Notes under the pieces: generated by a model
Seen by the model: the letters and a program-made list of their open reading frames with translations, nothing else
What the model was told of the DNA's origin: nothing
The model's database searches: none
From: Thioalbus denitrificans
GTDB lineage: Bacteria > Pseudomonadota > Gammaproteobacteria > DSM-26407
Length of the DNA stretch: 64,000 nt
Reading direction: 5' to 3'
NCBI RefSeq assembly: GCF_003337735.1
Contig: NZ_QPJY01000003.1
Location: 276,712 to 340,711 of the forward strand
Position numbers and translations under genes: made by a program
Shown here: one piece after another, positions 35,482-44,516 of the stretch
Layout: every line of letters starts with the position of its first letter
How positions within the stretch are numbered: position 1 is the stretch's first letter

Positions 35482-36504
35482 TCAGAACCGGTAGGTGATG
35501 CCGATTCCGAACTCGGCGCGGTCGGCCTTGAACTCCGGCTGGCTGGCGTCGTAGCGGCTCTTGGTGTAGTAGGCGTCGGCCGTCCAGCTGCGGTCGATCT
35601 GCCACAGCAGCTCGGCGCCGTAGCGGGTGATGTCCTGGTCGGTGCGCCCGGGTGGCGCGATGAAGCCGACGAAGCCGTCGTAGTCCCGGTTGTCCCGGCT
35701 CACCTCGAGCCCCAGCCACAGCGGTCCGTACAGGTGGCTCTCGAAGCGGCCGGTGAAGATGTTGGCGTCGTACTCGAAGTTGCTGCCGTCGGCATTGTTG
35801 ACCGCGCGGGTATAGGAGACGCTCACCGACCGCAGCCGATCGTCCCAGTAGTAGGTCGCCGACAGCCCGAAGGCGTGGCGGGTGGCGTCGCGGTCATCCA
35901 GGGTCGGGTCGGGAAACTCCACCTCGAAGTCGTCCCGGCCATAGGTGTAGCTGGCACCGATGGTCAGATCCGGGCGCGGGTTCACCGCGGCCTTGAGCTT
36001 GAGGTCATGGCTCTTGAGACCACCGGCGTGCACCGGCAGCCATTCGCGGCGGAAGCCGTAGGAGATGCCGACCTGGGCGGGCATGCCGTTGGCCAGCCGG
36101 AAATGGCGCAGGGCGAACAGGCTGGGGTTCAGGGCGATCAGGTCGTACTGCTCCGGCGGATCGTAGGCCGGGTTCGGCGTTCCGGTCTCGCTGTAGGCGA
36201 GCCGGTCCAGCGTCAGCGCGACACCCGCGGTCCAGTCGGCGGACTGCACCAGGCGGTAGGTGGCATCGAGGGAGATCCCGCCAAAGGCGCTCTCGCGCTC
36301 ACCCGAGAAGAAGGTGGCATCGGGCGCCAGCGGCACGTTGTCGTTGTGGCCGACGAACAGCCGGATGGATGCGTCCCAGGGACGCATCTCCGGCAACCCG
36401 GCCTCCGGCTCGGGGCCCGCCGAGGGACTCTCGAAATCCGCCAGGGCGGCGGCAGGGCAGAACAGGCCGATGCAGCAGACGGCCGACAAGGCGTGATGTC
36501 GCAT
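35482..36504 (-). CDS. Outer-membrane beta-barrel protein of unknown function
   Basis: A 340-residue protein with a signal peptide (LSAVCCIGLFCPAAALADF) and about a dozen alternating amphipathic strands (FVGHNDNVPLAPD, GGISLDATYRLVQSADWTAGVALTLDRLAY, FGLSATYYWDDRLRSVSVSYTR), ending in the barrel signature EFGIGITYRF with a terminal Phe. The GHNDNV phrase occurs in several outer-membrane barrels. It heads the operon with the two FWDISSP lipoproteins, so it may anchor or export them; that is inference. GATGGAGGGGGGTACC precedes the ATG. Confidence 0.75.
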   Translation of the reverse strand: MRHHALSAVCCIGLFCPAAALADFESPSAGPEPEAGLPEMRPWDASIRLFVGHNDNVPLAPDATFFSGERESAFGGISLDATYRLVQSADWTAGVALTLDRLAYSETGTPNPAYDPPEQYDLIALNPSLFALRHFRLANGMPAQVGISYGFRREWLPVHAGGLKSHDLKLKAAVNPRPDLTIGASYTYGRDDFEVEFPDPTLDDRDATRHAFGLSATYYWDDRLRSVSVSYTRAVNNADGSNFEYDANIFTGRFESHLYGPLWLGLEVSRDNRDYDGFVGFIAPPGRTDQDITRYGAELLWQIDRSWTADAYYTKSRYDASQPEFKADRAEFGIGITYRF

Positions 36505-36734
36505 GGTACCCCCCTCCATCGAGCCTGAGCCGTACCGGTGACCGGTGCCGTCCAGGCCAGAGCCCGTCAAGGATTCTTCGCCAACATCCTGGCTGCAGGC
36601 GACGGCCTCTCACGCGCTGGTGACCTTGTCAGCGTCTGTTTACCTGTCCGTGGACATGATGACCACACAAACAGCCTGCTATTGTTCTTCTAGTCGACAA
36701 TCAATCCCCTGGCAAGGTATTTATCCGCCGCGAT

Positions 36735-37220
36735 TTATTGCCCAAACAACCAGTTACCGCTGTCGGCGGTCAGCAGCTCCGCGCCGCTCTCCAGCCCGCC
36801 ATCCACCACCTCCGCCAGGCAGAGGTCCCGGTCACCGGAGTCGAACCGCGCCTCCACCCGGCAGTCGAGCCAGCCGGGAGTGTTCTCCAGCAGGGGGGAG
36901 CCGGTGACGGGGGACAGGCCATGGGTGAGCCCGGCGAGCTTGTCGATGTCGCGGCCGGTGCGGGTGCCGAAGCGCCAGGCGCGGTCGAACTGGTCCGGGG
37001 CGAGGAGGTGCAGGGCGAAGGCGCCGGATGCCTGCACCAGGCCGGCGGTGTGGTGGTGACGGGCCAGCGCGATCACGACCCGGGGCAGCCCGGGGATGAT
37101 GGAGGCCCGGACCACGAAGCTGGCGACGAGGCCGCCGCGGCGCCCGCCGGCCTGCGCGGTGACCAGCCACAGCGGCGGATCGATGCGCTCGAAGAGCGAC
37201 TGGATGCGGTCGGGATCCAT
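36735..37220 (-). CDS. Flavin reductase-like domain protein
   Basis: A 161-residue FMN-binding split-barrel protein. PPLWLVTAQAGGRRGGLVASFVVRASIIPGLPRVVIAL is the typical N-terminal pattern, and HHTAGLVQASGAFALHLLAPDQ and LDCRVEARFDSGDRDLCLAEVVDG continue it. Members reduce free flavins with NAD(P)H or act as flavin-dependent reductases; the partner is unknown. It lies between unrelated genes and ends TWLFGQ-like at the edge of an A+T-rich gap. Confidence 0.82.
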   Translation of the reverse strand: MDPDRIQSLFERIDPPLWLVTAQAGGRRGGLVASFVVRASIIPGLPRVVIALARHHHTAGLVQASGAFALHLLAPDQFDRAWRFGTRTGRDIDKLAGLTHGLSPVTGSPLLENTPGWLDCRVEARFDSGDRDLCLAEVVDGGLESGAELLTADSGNWLFGQ

Positions 37221-37253
37221 GGACGGACCCGGGTTCGCGCCGGTCCCGACTCG

Positions 37254-38039
37254 TCACGGACCGGCGTTCGCCTCCAGCCAGCCGCTCACCGCCGCCAGCA
37301 GGGCGTCGTCCCGGCCGTCGAAGAAGTGGTTGGCGCCGTCCACCTGCTGCCGGGTGTAGGCATCGTTGCCCGCCTGCGCCGCGGCGGCGGCGCGCAGGCC
37401 CGCGCTGCCCACCACGTCCTCAAGGTCGGCGCTGCCGTAGAGGTCGAGCACCGGCAGGGTGATCCGCGCCAGCGAGCGGGCGTTGTCGGTGCGCCCGGGG
37501 CGGGTCGCGCCGGCGCCCATGCCAATGCCCACGAAGGCGGCCACGCCGCGATCGCCGCCGGCCAGGTAGTCGCTGGCCATGGCCGCGCCCATGCTGTGGG
37601 CCACCACCACGACCGTCCCGTAGCCCCGCTCCTTCAGGTAGGCGATGCCGGCGTCCAGGCGCGGGGCCACCTCGTCCATCAGCGGCAGGTAGTCCTCGCC
37701 GGCGGCCTCGTTGCCGAGGATGGGCAGTTGCAGGGAGAGGGTGGTCCAGCCGTGCTCGGGGAGCCGGGCGCGCAGCGGCTGCACCACCTGGGGCCAGTCG
37801 GGGTGGGCGCCGATGCCGTGCAGCACGATGGCGGCGCGGGAGGCGCCGTCGGCCTCGGTGAGGATGCCGAGGAAGGGGGTGGCGCCCGCCTCCAGCCGGA
37901 TCGCCTCGCCGTCGATGAGGGCGTCGACGATCTGGTCGGCCCAGCGCTGCTCCTTGGCCAGGTCGCTGGCCATTGCGCAGGGTGCTGCGAGCAGGGCCAG
38001 CAGGCCGAGCAGGGGCATCAGGACACTTTTATGGTGCAT
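37254..38039 (-). CDS. Exported alpha/beta hydrolase (DUF3530)
   Basis: A 261-residue protein with a signal peptide (LMPLLGLLALLAAPCAMA). The hydrolase core has the DUF3530 phrases AIVLHGIGAHPDWPQVVQPLRARLPEHGWTTLSLQLP and the nucleophile elbow VVVAHSMGAAMA (AHSMG), with an acid in LDLYGSADLEDV and a late histidine in DGANHFF. The substrate is unknown; it probably acts in the periplasm. GGAGGAAACCCCC precedes ATG 38039 and decides against the upstream ATGs. Confidence 0.82.
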   Translation of the reverse strand: MHHKSVLMPLLGLLALLAAPCAMASDLAKEQRWADQIVDALIDGEAIRLEAGATPFLGILTEADGASRAAIVLHGIGAHPDWPQVVQPLRARLPEHGWTTLSLQLPILGNEAAGEDYLPLMDEVAPRLDAGIAYLKERGYGTVVVVAHSMGAAMASDYLAGGDRGVAAFVGIGMGAGATRPGRTDNARSLARITLPVLDLYGSADLEDVVGSAGLRAAAAAQAGNDAYTRQQVDGANHFFDGRDDALLAAVSGWLEANAGP

Positions 38040-38162
38040 GGGGGTTTCCTCCATCGGGGTCTCGCGTCGGAGCGCGCTGTTGCTCTTGTAATGGTATCGG
38101 CCCGGATGCACGGGCCCCTGGTGGCATAGGTTATGCCGGGCCGGGACCGGAAAGGCAAGGGC

Positions 38163-40262
38163 TCACACGCCGCCGTAGCGGGTGCCGTCGCCGAGCCAGC
38201 GGCGCACCAGGGGCGCGGCCCGGTCGGGGTGGCGCGCGAGCAGATCCCCGGCGGCCCGCGCCACCCGGTCGAGCAGCGGACGGTCGCGCAGCACGTCGGC
38301 GATGCGGAAGTTGAGCATGCCCGTCTGGCGGGTCCCGAGCAGCTCGCCGGGGCCGCGGATTTCGAGATCCTTGCGCGCGATGAGGAAGCCGTCGCCGGAG
38401 TCGCGCAGCACCTGCAGCCGCTCCCGGGCGGTCCCGGTCAGCGGGGCGTGGTACATGAGCACGCAGTGGCTGGCCGCCGCGCCGCGCCCCACCCGGCCGC
38501 GCAGCTGGTGCAGCTGGGCCAGCCCCAGTCGCTCGGCGTTTTCGATGATCATCAGCGTGGCGTTGGGCACGTCCACCCCCACCTCGATGACGGTGGTGGC
38601 CACCAGCAGCTGGGTCCCGCCCGCCTGGAAGGCGGCCATGGCCGCCTCCTTCTCCGCCGGCTTCATGCGCCCGTGCACCAGCCCCACCCGCAGGTCGGGG
38701 AAGGACTCCACGAGCTGGCGGTGGGTCTCCTCGGCGGCCTGGCACTGGAGCGCCTCGGACTCCTCGATCAGGGTGCAGACCCAGTAGGCCTGGCGCCCCT
38801 CCCGGCACACCGCCCGCACCCGCTCCATCACCTCCTCGCGGCGGGTGTCGGGCACCACCACGGTGGTCACCGGGGTGCGCCCCGGGGGCAGCTCGTCGAT
38901 TACCGAGACATCGAGATCGGCGTAGGCGGTCTGGGCCAGGGTGCGGGGAATGGGCGTGGCGGTCATGATGAGCTGGTGGGGACTGAGGCGCCCGCGCTTG
39001 CCCTTCTCGTGCAGGGCCAGGCGCTGGTGGACGCCGAAGCGGTGCTGCTCGTCCACCACCACCAGCCCGAGGTCGGCGAAGCGCACCTCGGCCTGGAACA
39101 GGGCGTGGGTGCCCACCACCACCCGGGCCGTGCCGTCGGCCATGGCGGCGATCACCGCCTCCCGCGCCTTGCCCTTGAGCCGCCCGGAGAGCCAGGCGCA
39201 GGCGACGCCGAGGGGCTCCAGCCAGGCGCTGAAGTTGCGGAAGTGCTGCTCCGCCAGAAGCTCGGTGGGGGCCATCACCGCCGCCTGCCGCCCACCCTCC
39301 ACCGCGGCGAGCACGGCGGCGGCGGCCACCACCGTCTTGCCCGAGCCCACGTCCCCCTGCACCAGCCGCAGCATGGGGTGGGGCTGCCCCAGGTCGGCGG
39401 CGATCTCCCCGTTGACCCGGGCCTGGGCCCCGGTGAGGGTGAAGGGCAGGCCCTCCAGGAAGCGCCGGCGCAGGGCGCCGTCGCCGCCCAGCACCGGGGC
39501 CCGGCGGGCGCGCACCACCGCGCGCAGCTGGCGCAGGCTCACCTGGTGGGCCAGCAGCTCCTCGAAGGCGAGCCGCTGCTGGGCGGGATGGCGGCCCGCG
39601 GCCAGCTCCTCCAGGGGCGCGTCGGGCGGCGGCCGGTGCACGTAGGCCAGCGCCGCGGCCAGGGGCGGCAGCCGGTAGCGGCGCAGCAGTTCCAGGGGCA
39701 GCAGCTCCGCCACGGCCTCCTGCTCCAGCCGCGGCAGCACCTGGTCCACCAGGCCGCGCAGGCGCGCCTGGGTCACCCCCTCGGTGACCGGGTAGACGGG
39801 GGTCAGGCGGTCCTCCACCGGAATCGGCGCATCGGCCGCCACCTTGCGGTACTCGGGATGGACCATCTCCAGGGCGTGGGGGCCCTGGCGCACCTCGCCG
39901 TAGCAGCGCAGGCGCGCGCCGCGGGTGAGCGCCGTCTTCTGGGCGCCGGTGAAATAGAAGAACCGCAGGGTGAGGAAGCCGGTGCCGTCATTGATGCGCA
40001 CCAGCAGGCTGCGGCGGCGGCCGAAGACCACGTCGGCCACCTCGACCTCCCCCTCCACCACCGCGGTGTCGCCGTGGCGCAGGCTGCCCAGCGGGCGCAC
40101 CCGGGTGCGGTCCTCGTAGCGCAGCGGCAGGTGGAAGAGCAGATCCTGCACCGTGACCAGCCCAAGCCGCTCCAGACGGCGGGCGAACGCCTCCCCCACC
40201 CCCTTGAGGCGGGTCAGGGGCTGGCTGGCGAGGTCGGGGGGCCGCTCCGGGCTGGCATCCAT
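38163..40262 (-). CDS. recG: ATP-dependent DNA helicase RecG
   Basis: A 699-residue branched-DNA helicase that reverses stalled forks and processes recombination intermediates. The N-terminal wedge/OB domain is followed by helicase motifs: Q-like LTGAQARVNGEI, Walker A GDVGSGKT, DEQHRFGVHQR (DExH), MTATPIPRTLA and the C-terminal TRAG region with DVPNATLMIIENAERLGLAQLHQLRGRVGRG. Length is normal. It diverges from ampG with 73 bp between the starts. Confidence 0.97.
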   Translation of the reverse strand: MDASPERPPDLASQPLTRLKGVGEAFARRLERLGLVTVQDLLFHLPLRYEDRTRVRPLGSLRHGDTAVVEGEVEVADVVFGRRRSLLVRINDGTGFLTLRFFYFTGAQKTALTRGARLRCYGEVRQGPHALEMVHPEYRKVAADAPIPVEDRLTPVYPVTEGVTQARLRGLVDQVLPRLEQEAVAELLPLELLRRYRLPPLAAALAYVHRPPPDAPLEELAAGRHPAQQRLAFEELLAHQVSLRQLRAVVRARRAPVLGGDGALRRRFLEGLPFTLTGAQARVNGEIAADLGQPHPMLRLVQGDVGSGKTVVAAAAVLAAVEGGRQAAVMAPTELLAEQHFRNFSAWLEPLGVACAWLSGRLKGKAREAVIAAMADGTARVVVGTHALFQAEVRFADLGLVVVDEQHRFGVHQRLALHEKGKRGRLSPHQLIMTATPIPRTLAQTAYADLDVSVIDELPPGRTPVTTVVVPDTRREEVMERVRAVCREGRQAYWVCTLIEESEALQCQAAEETHRQLVESFPDLRVGLVHGRMKPAEKEAAMAAFQAGGTQLLVATTVIEVGVDVPNATLMIIENAERLGLAQLHQLRGRVGRGAAASHCVLMYHAPLTGTARERLQVLRDSGDGFLIARKDLEIRGPGELLGTRQTGMLNFRIADVLRDRPLLDRVARAAGDLLARHPDRAAPLVRRWLGDGTRYGGV

Positions 40263-40335
40263 GGAAGAAAGTGTATGCCAGCCGGGCGCCGCGCAGAAAC
40301 CGGCGTTTGACCTGGCGTGCTACCATCCCTGCCCC

Positions 40336-41631
40336 ATGGGCCCCTCCTCCTTCAGCCGCTGGTTCGAGGCCGCCGCGGTCTACCGTGACCGGCGCATGCT
40401 GGCGATCCTGCTGCTGGGCTTCTCCAGCGGCCTGCCCCTGGCGCTGAGCTTCCAGACCCTGTCGGTGTGGCTCACCGAGAGCGGCGTGGACAAGACCGCC
40501 ATCGGCCTGTTCGCCCTGGTGGGGCTGCCCTATACCCTCAAGTTCCTCTGGGCGCCGCTCATGGACCGCCTGCCGCTGCCGCTGTTCGGCCGCCTGGGGC
40601 GGCGCCGCGGCTGGGGCATCGCCACCCAGCTGGCGCTGATGGGCGCGGTGCTGGGGCTGGGCGCCAGCGACCCGGCGGCGGACCCCTGGCTCACCGCCGC
40701 CCTGGCCATGGGGGTGGCGTTCTGCTCCGCCAGCCAGGACATCGTGGTGGACGCCTACCGGGTGGACATCCTCGAGGAGCGCAGCTACGGCGCCGGGGCG
40801 GCCACCATCGTGCTCGGCTACCGGATGGGCATGCTCGTCTCGGGGGCCGGCGCGCTCTATCTCGCCGACTGGTTCGGCTGGCAGGCTGCCTACACCGCCA
40901 TGGCGGCGCTGGTGGCCGTGGGCATCGCCACCCTGCTGCTGAGCCCCGAGCCCCGCGCCCCGGAGCCGGAACCGGCGCCCGCCGGCACGCCCGGGCGCCG
41001 CCACTGGCTGCGGGAGATGGTGGTGGATCCCTTCGCCGATTTCATGCGCCGACCTGAGTGGTTGCTGATCCTGCTCTTCATCCTGCTCTACAAGTTCGGC
41101 GACGCGGTGGCGGGGGTGATGTCCAACCCCTTCTACATCGAGATGGGGTTCAGCAAGTCGGAGATCGCCAGCGTCAGCAAGATCTTCGGCCTCGGCGCCA
41201 CCATCGCCGGCGGCTTCCTGGGCGGCGTGGTGGTGAGCCGGATGGGGGTGATGAAGAGCCTGCTGGTATGCGGCTTCCTGCAGATGGCCTCGAACCTGAT
41301 GTTCGTGGTGCAGGCGCAGGCCGGCTACCACCTGGGCCTGCTCACCCTCACCATCGGACTGGAGAACCTGAGCGGCGGCATGGGCACGGCGGCCTTCGTG
41401 GCCTATCTCTCGGGACTGTGCAACCCCGCCTACACCGCCACCCAGTACGCCCTGCTCTCCTCCTTCATGGCCTTCGGCCGCACGGTGCTGGCATCCTCGG
41501 GCGGCTGGCTCGCCGAGCGCCTGGACTGGGTGCTGTTCTTCCTGCTCAGCACCGCCGCGGCGCTGCCCGGACTGCTGCTGCTCGCCTGGCTGATGGGTCG
41601 CGCGCCGCGGCCGCGGGCGGCCGCACCGTGA
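40336..41631 (+). CDS. ampG: AmpG-family muropeptide permease (MFS)
   Basis: A 431-residue, 12–14-helix major facilitator. AILLLGFSSGLPLALSFQTLSVWLTESGVDKTAIGLFALVGLPYTLKFLWAPLMDR and ASQDIVVDAYRVDILEERSYGAGAA are diagnostic of AmpG, which imports GlcNAc-anhydroMurNAc peptides for cell-wall recycling. It starts at ATG 40336; the open frame continues upstream but would overlap recG on the other strand. Confidence 0.93.
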   Translation: MGPSSFSRWFEAAAVYRDRRMLAILLLGFSSGLPLALSFQTLSVWLTESGVDKTAIGLFALVGLPYTLKFLWAPLMDRLPLPLFGRLGRRRGWGIATQLALMGAVLGLGASDPAADPWLTAALAMGVAFCSASQDIVVDAYRVDILEERSYGAGAATIVLGYRMGMLVSGAGALYLADWFGWQAAYTAMAALVAVGIATLLLSPEPRAPEPEPAPAGTPGRRHWLREMVVDPFADFMRRPEWLLILLFILLYKFGDAVAGVMSNPFYIEMGFSKSEIASVSKIFGLGATIAGGFLGGVVVSRMGVMKSLLVCGFLQMASNLMFVVQAQAGYHLGLLTLTIGLENLSGGMGTAAFVAYLSGLCNPAYTATQYALLSSFMAFGRTVLASSGGWLAERLDWVLFFLLSTAAALPGLLLLAWLMGRAPRPRAAAP

Positions 41632-41794
41632 CCGCGTGCCGACTCGCCCCCCGGGGCCGCCGGGCGGGCCGGGAGGGTGAAGCAGTACACAACTCGGGGC
41701 CGCCAGGCCCACTGGGACTTGCCAGGGCTCCGCCTTCCTGCTGTCATGCAATTCCGGGAACCTGACCGGCACCCTGCGAGCCGAGGAGACAAGG

Positions 41795-43225
41795 ATGCGC
41801 CGAAATCCCCTCACCGCCCTGGGCGGGCTTCTGCTGATGGCCGCCGCCGGCGCCGCGGCGTCGGCGGAACTCGCCAGCACGCTGGACGATCAGCGCGAAG
41901 TGGCGGTGACCATCTACAACAACGACCTGGCCCTGGTGCGCGACCGCCGCGAGGTGACGCTGCCCGCCGGCGCCGGCCGGCTGGCCTGGGGCGAGGTGAG
42001 CGCGCGGCTGCAGCCGGAGACGGCGCTGCTGCGCGACCTGGACCACCCCGAGGGTTTCCGGGTAGTGGAGCAGAACTTCGACTTCGACCTGCTGACACCG
42101 GAAAAGCTGCTGGAGAAATACGTGGGGCGGCAGGTGGAGGTGGTGCGCACCCACCCCACCACCGGGGCGGAGACCCGGGAGCCGGCGGAGGTGCTGAGCG
42201 TGGCGGGCGGGGTGGTGCTGCGGCTCGGGGATCGCATCGAGACCGGCGTGCCCGGCCGGCTGGTCTTCCCGGGCGTGCCCGGGAACCTGCGCGAGCGCCC
42301 CACCCTGGTGCTGGACCTGGAGTCCGGCGCCGCCGGAGCGCGGCGCCTGGAGCTCGCCTACCTCACCGGCGGACTCGGCTGGCAGGCCGACTACGTGGCC
42401 GAACTCAACACCACCGATGACGCCCTGGACCTGAACGGCTGGGTCACCCTCACCAACACCAGCGGCACCGGCTACCGCGACGCCCGCCTCCAGCTGGTGG
42501 CGGGCGACGTGAACCGGGTGGCGCCGGAGCGCGGCCCGCAGCTGCGGCGGACGTTGGCCATGGCTGCCGCCCCGGCCCCGGAGATGGCCGAGGAGGCGCT
42601 GTTCGAGTACCACCTCTACAGCCTCGATCGCCCCACCACCCTGGCCGACAACCAGACCAAGCAGGTGGCCCTGCTGGGCGCGGAACGGATCCCGGCGCGC
42701 AAGGAGTACCTCCTCGAGGGCCAGCCCTATTACTACCGCGGCGGCTACGGCCAGATCGGCGACAAGCTGAAACCGGCGGTCTACCTCGAGTTCGACAACC
42801 GCGAGGCGGCGGGGCTCGGCCTGCCCCTGCCGCGCGGCGTCATCCGCATCTACAAGCAGGACAGCCGCGGCCAGCCCCAGTTCGTGGGCGAGGACCGCAT
42901 CGACCACACGCCCCGCGACGAGACCGTGCGGCTGCGCCTCGGCCAGGCCTTCGACATCACCGCCGAGCGGGTGCAGACCGACTACCGGCGCCTGCCCGGG
43001 CGCAGCAAGGAGGAACAGGTGTTCGAAACCGCGTTCCGCCTCACCCTGCGCAACGCCAAGGAGGAGGCGGTGACGGTGAAGGTGCGCGAACCGGTGCCGG
43101 GCGACTGGACGCTGGTGGAGGAGTCCCACCCGCACACCAGGACCGCGGCCCACACGGCGGAGTGGTCGCTGCCGGTGCCGGCCCGCGGCGAGGCGGTGCT
43201 GACCTACCGGGTGCGCAGCCGCTGA
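41795..43225 (+). CDS. Exported DUF4139 domain protein
   Basis: A 476-residue protein with a signal peptide (ALGGLLLMAAAGAAASA). VTIYNNDLALVRDRREVTLPAG is the typical start of the family, and the DUF4139 region runs from LAYLTGGLGWQADYVAELNTTDDALDLNGWVTLTNTSG to VKVREPVPGDWTLVEESH. The fold is likely all-beta and periplasmic; function unknown. It is followed within 47 bp by the membrane-anchored response regulator, possibly the same transcript. Confidence 0.85.
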   Translation: MRRNPLTALGGLLLMAAAGAAASAELASTLDDQREVAVTIYNNDLALVRDRREVTLPAGAGRLAWGEVSARLQPETALLRDLDHPEGFRVVEQNFDFDLLTPEKLLEKYVGRQVEVVRTHPTTGAETREPAEVLSVAGGVVLRLGDRIETGVPGRLVFPGVPGNLRERPTLVLDLESGAAGARRLELAYLTGGLGWQADYVAELNTTDDALDLNGWVTLTNTSGTGYRDARLQLVAGDVNRVAPERGPQLRRTLAMAAAPAPEMAEEALFEYHLYSLDRPTTLADNQTKQVALLGAERIPARKEYLLEGQPYYYRGGYGQIGDKLKPAVYLEFDNREAAGLGLPLPRGVIRIYKQDSRGQPQFVGEDRIDHTPRDETVRLRLGQAFDITAERVQTDYRRLPGRSKEEQVFETAFRLTLRNAKEEAVTVKVREPVPGDWTLVEESHPHTRTAAHTAEWSLPVPARGEAVLTYRVRSR

Positions 43226-43272
43226 ATCGGCGACCGCAACTCCGGCAACCAGAGAGCAACGGGAGAACGACG

Positions 43273-44502
43273 ATGCGCAAGGCGCTGGTGGTGGATGACT
43301 CGCGGCTGGCCCGGGTGAGCCTCAGCCGCATGCTGGAGAGGCGCGGGTTCGAGGTGGACGGGGTGGAGTCGGGCGAGGAGGCGCTGGCCTACCTGGAGAC
43401 CCACACGCCCGAGGTGGTGTTCATGGACTACATGATGCCGCAGATGAGCGGCCACGAGGCCACCCGCGCCATTACCGGCAACCCCGCCACCGCCAGGGTG
43501 CCGGTGGTGATGTGCACCTCCCAGGACACCCCCGAGGACCGCGCCGAGGCCGAGCGCAGCGGCGCCCGCGGCTTCATCACCAAGCCGGCCAGCGACCAGG
43601 ACCTGGACGAGGTGCTGGCGCTGCTCTCCACCGCACCGGCGGCCCCCGCGCCCGCCGCGGCGGAACCGGCTCCCGCGGCGCCGGCGGCGGACCTCGAGGC
43701 CACGGTGCGGGCGACGGTGGAACGCCTCGGCGCCACCCTGGACGAGCGCCTCGAACAGGCCCTCGCCGTCCGTGCGGCGGCCATCGAGGAGAGCACCCGC
43801 ACCCTCGCCGCCCGGGCCGCGGCGGAGGTGGAGAAGCGGATGCGGGAGTCGATCGACGGCCTCCAGCACCGGGCCGTTCCCGACGGCGCCGACCTGCTGG
43901 CCGGGCTGGATCTGGAGGGCCGCATCGCCAGCCAGGTCGGCACCGCCCTGGAGCAGGCGGGCGCCGGTCTCGCGCAAGAGGTGTTGGCCGATCCCCGCCT
44001 GGGCGCAATGGTGACCGAGGCGGTGGATACCCGGCTCCAGTCCCTGCACGGCGAGGTGGTGGAGGCGGTGCTGGCCGACCCGCGCCTGCGGCCGGCCGAC
44101 CCCCCCGTCCGGCAGCCCCCGGACATGGAGGCCCTGCTGGCGGACCCGCGCCTGGGCGCGGCGGTGGCCGACGAGGTGAGCACCCGCCTCCAGTCCCTGC
44201 GCGGCGAGGTGGTGGAGGCGGTGCTGGCCGACCCGCGCCTGCGGCCGGCCGACACCGCCGTCCAGGAGCCGCCGGATCTGGACGAGCTGCTGGCGGACCC
44301 GCGCCTGGCCCAGGCCATCGCCACCCGGGTGGAGTCGCAACTGGCTGATCAGGCGCAGGAGCCGGCCGGGGAAACCCCGGCGGCAGCGGCGGACATGGAA
44401 ACGCTGCAGGCCGCCGTGGCCGGCGCCCGCCGGCAGGCGGGTGTGGCCCTGGGCGCGGCCCTGGTGGCGCTGGCTCTGCTCGTCGTCAGCTGGATCGCCT
44501 GA
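43273..44502 (+). CDS. Response regulator receiver protein with repeat stalk and C-terminal membrane anchor
   Basis: A 409-residue protein of unusual architecture. Residues 1–118 form a CheY-like receiver domain (Asp8/Asp9, phosphoacceptor Asp52 in VVFMDYMMPQMSG, Ser83, Lys104). An Ala/Pro linker and a helical region follow, then a 51-residue repeat at 238–288 and 289–339 with a third partial copy from 340, each starting LADPRL and containing RLQSL-GEVVEAVLADPRLRPAD. The last 20 residues are one transmembrane helix (GVALGAALVALALLVVSWIA). No DNA-binding or enzyme domain is present. Confidence 0.8.
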   Translation: MRKALVVDDSRLARVSLSRMLERRGFEVDGVESGEEALAYLETHTPEVVFMDYMMPQMSGHEATRAITGNPATARVPVVMCTSQDTPEDRAEAERSGARGFITKPASDQDLDEVLALLSTAPAAPAPAAAEPAPAAPAADLEATVRATVERLGATLDERLEQALAVRAAAIEESTRTLAARAAAEVEKRMRESIDGLQHRAVPDGADLLAGLDLEGRIASQVGTALEQAGAGLAQEVLADPRLGAMVTEAVDTRLQSLHGEVVEAVLADPRLRPADPPVRQPPDMEALLADPRLGAAVADEVSTRLQSLRGEVVEAVLADPRLRPADTAVQEPPDLDELLADPRLAQAIATRVESQLADQAQEPAGETPAAAADMETLQAAVAGARRQAGVALGAALVALALLVVSWIA

Positions 44503-44516
44503 GCCGGGAGCGGAAG

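Noticed and set aside
38133-40310. 725-codon plus-strand frame opposite recG
   Set aside because: It is the complement of conserved recG codons; no start context or known motif.
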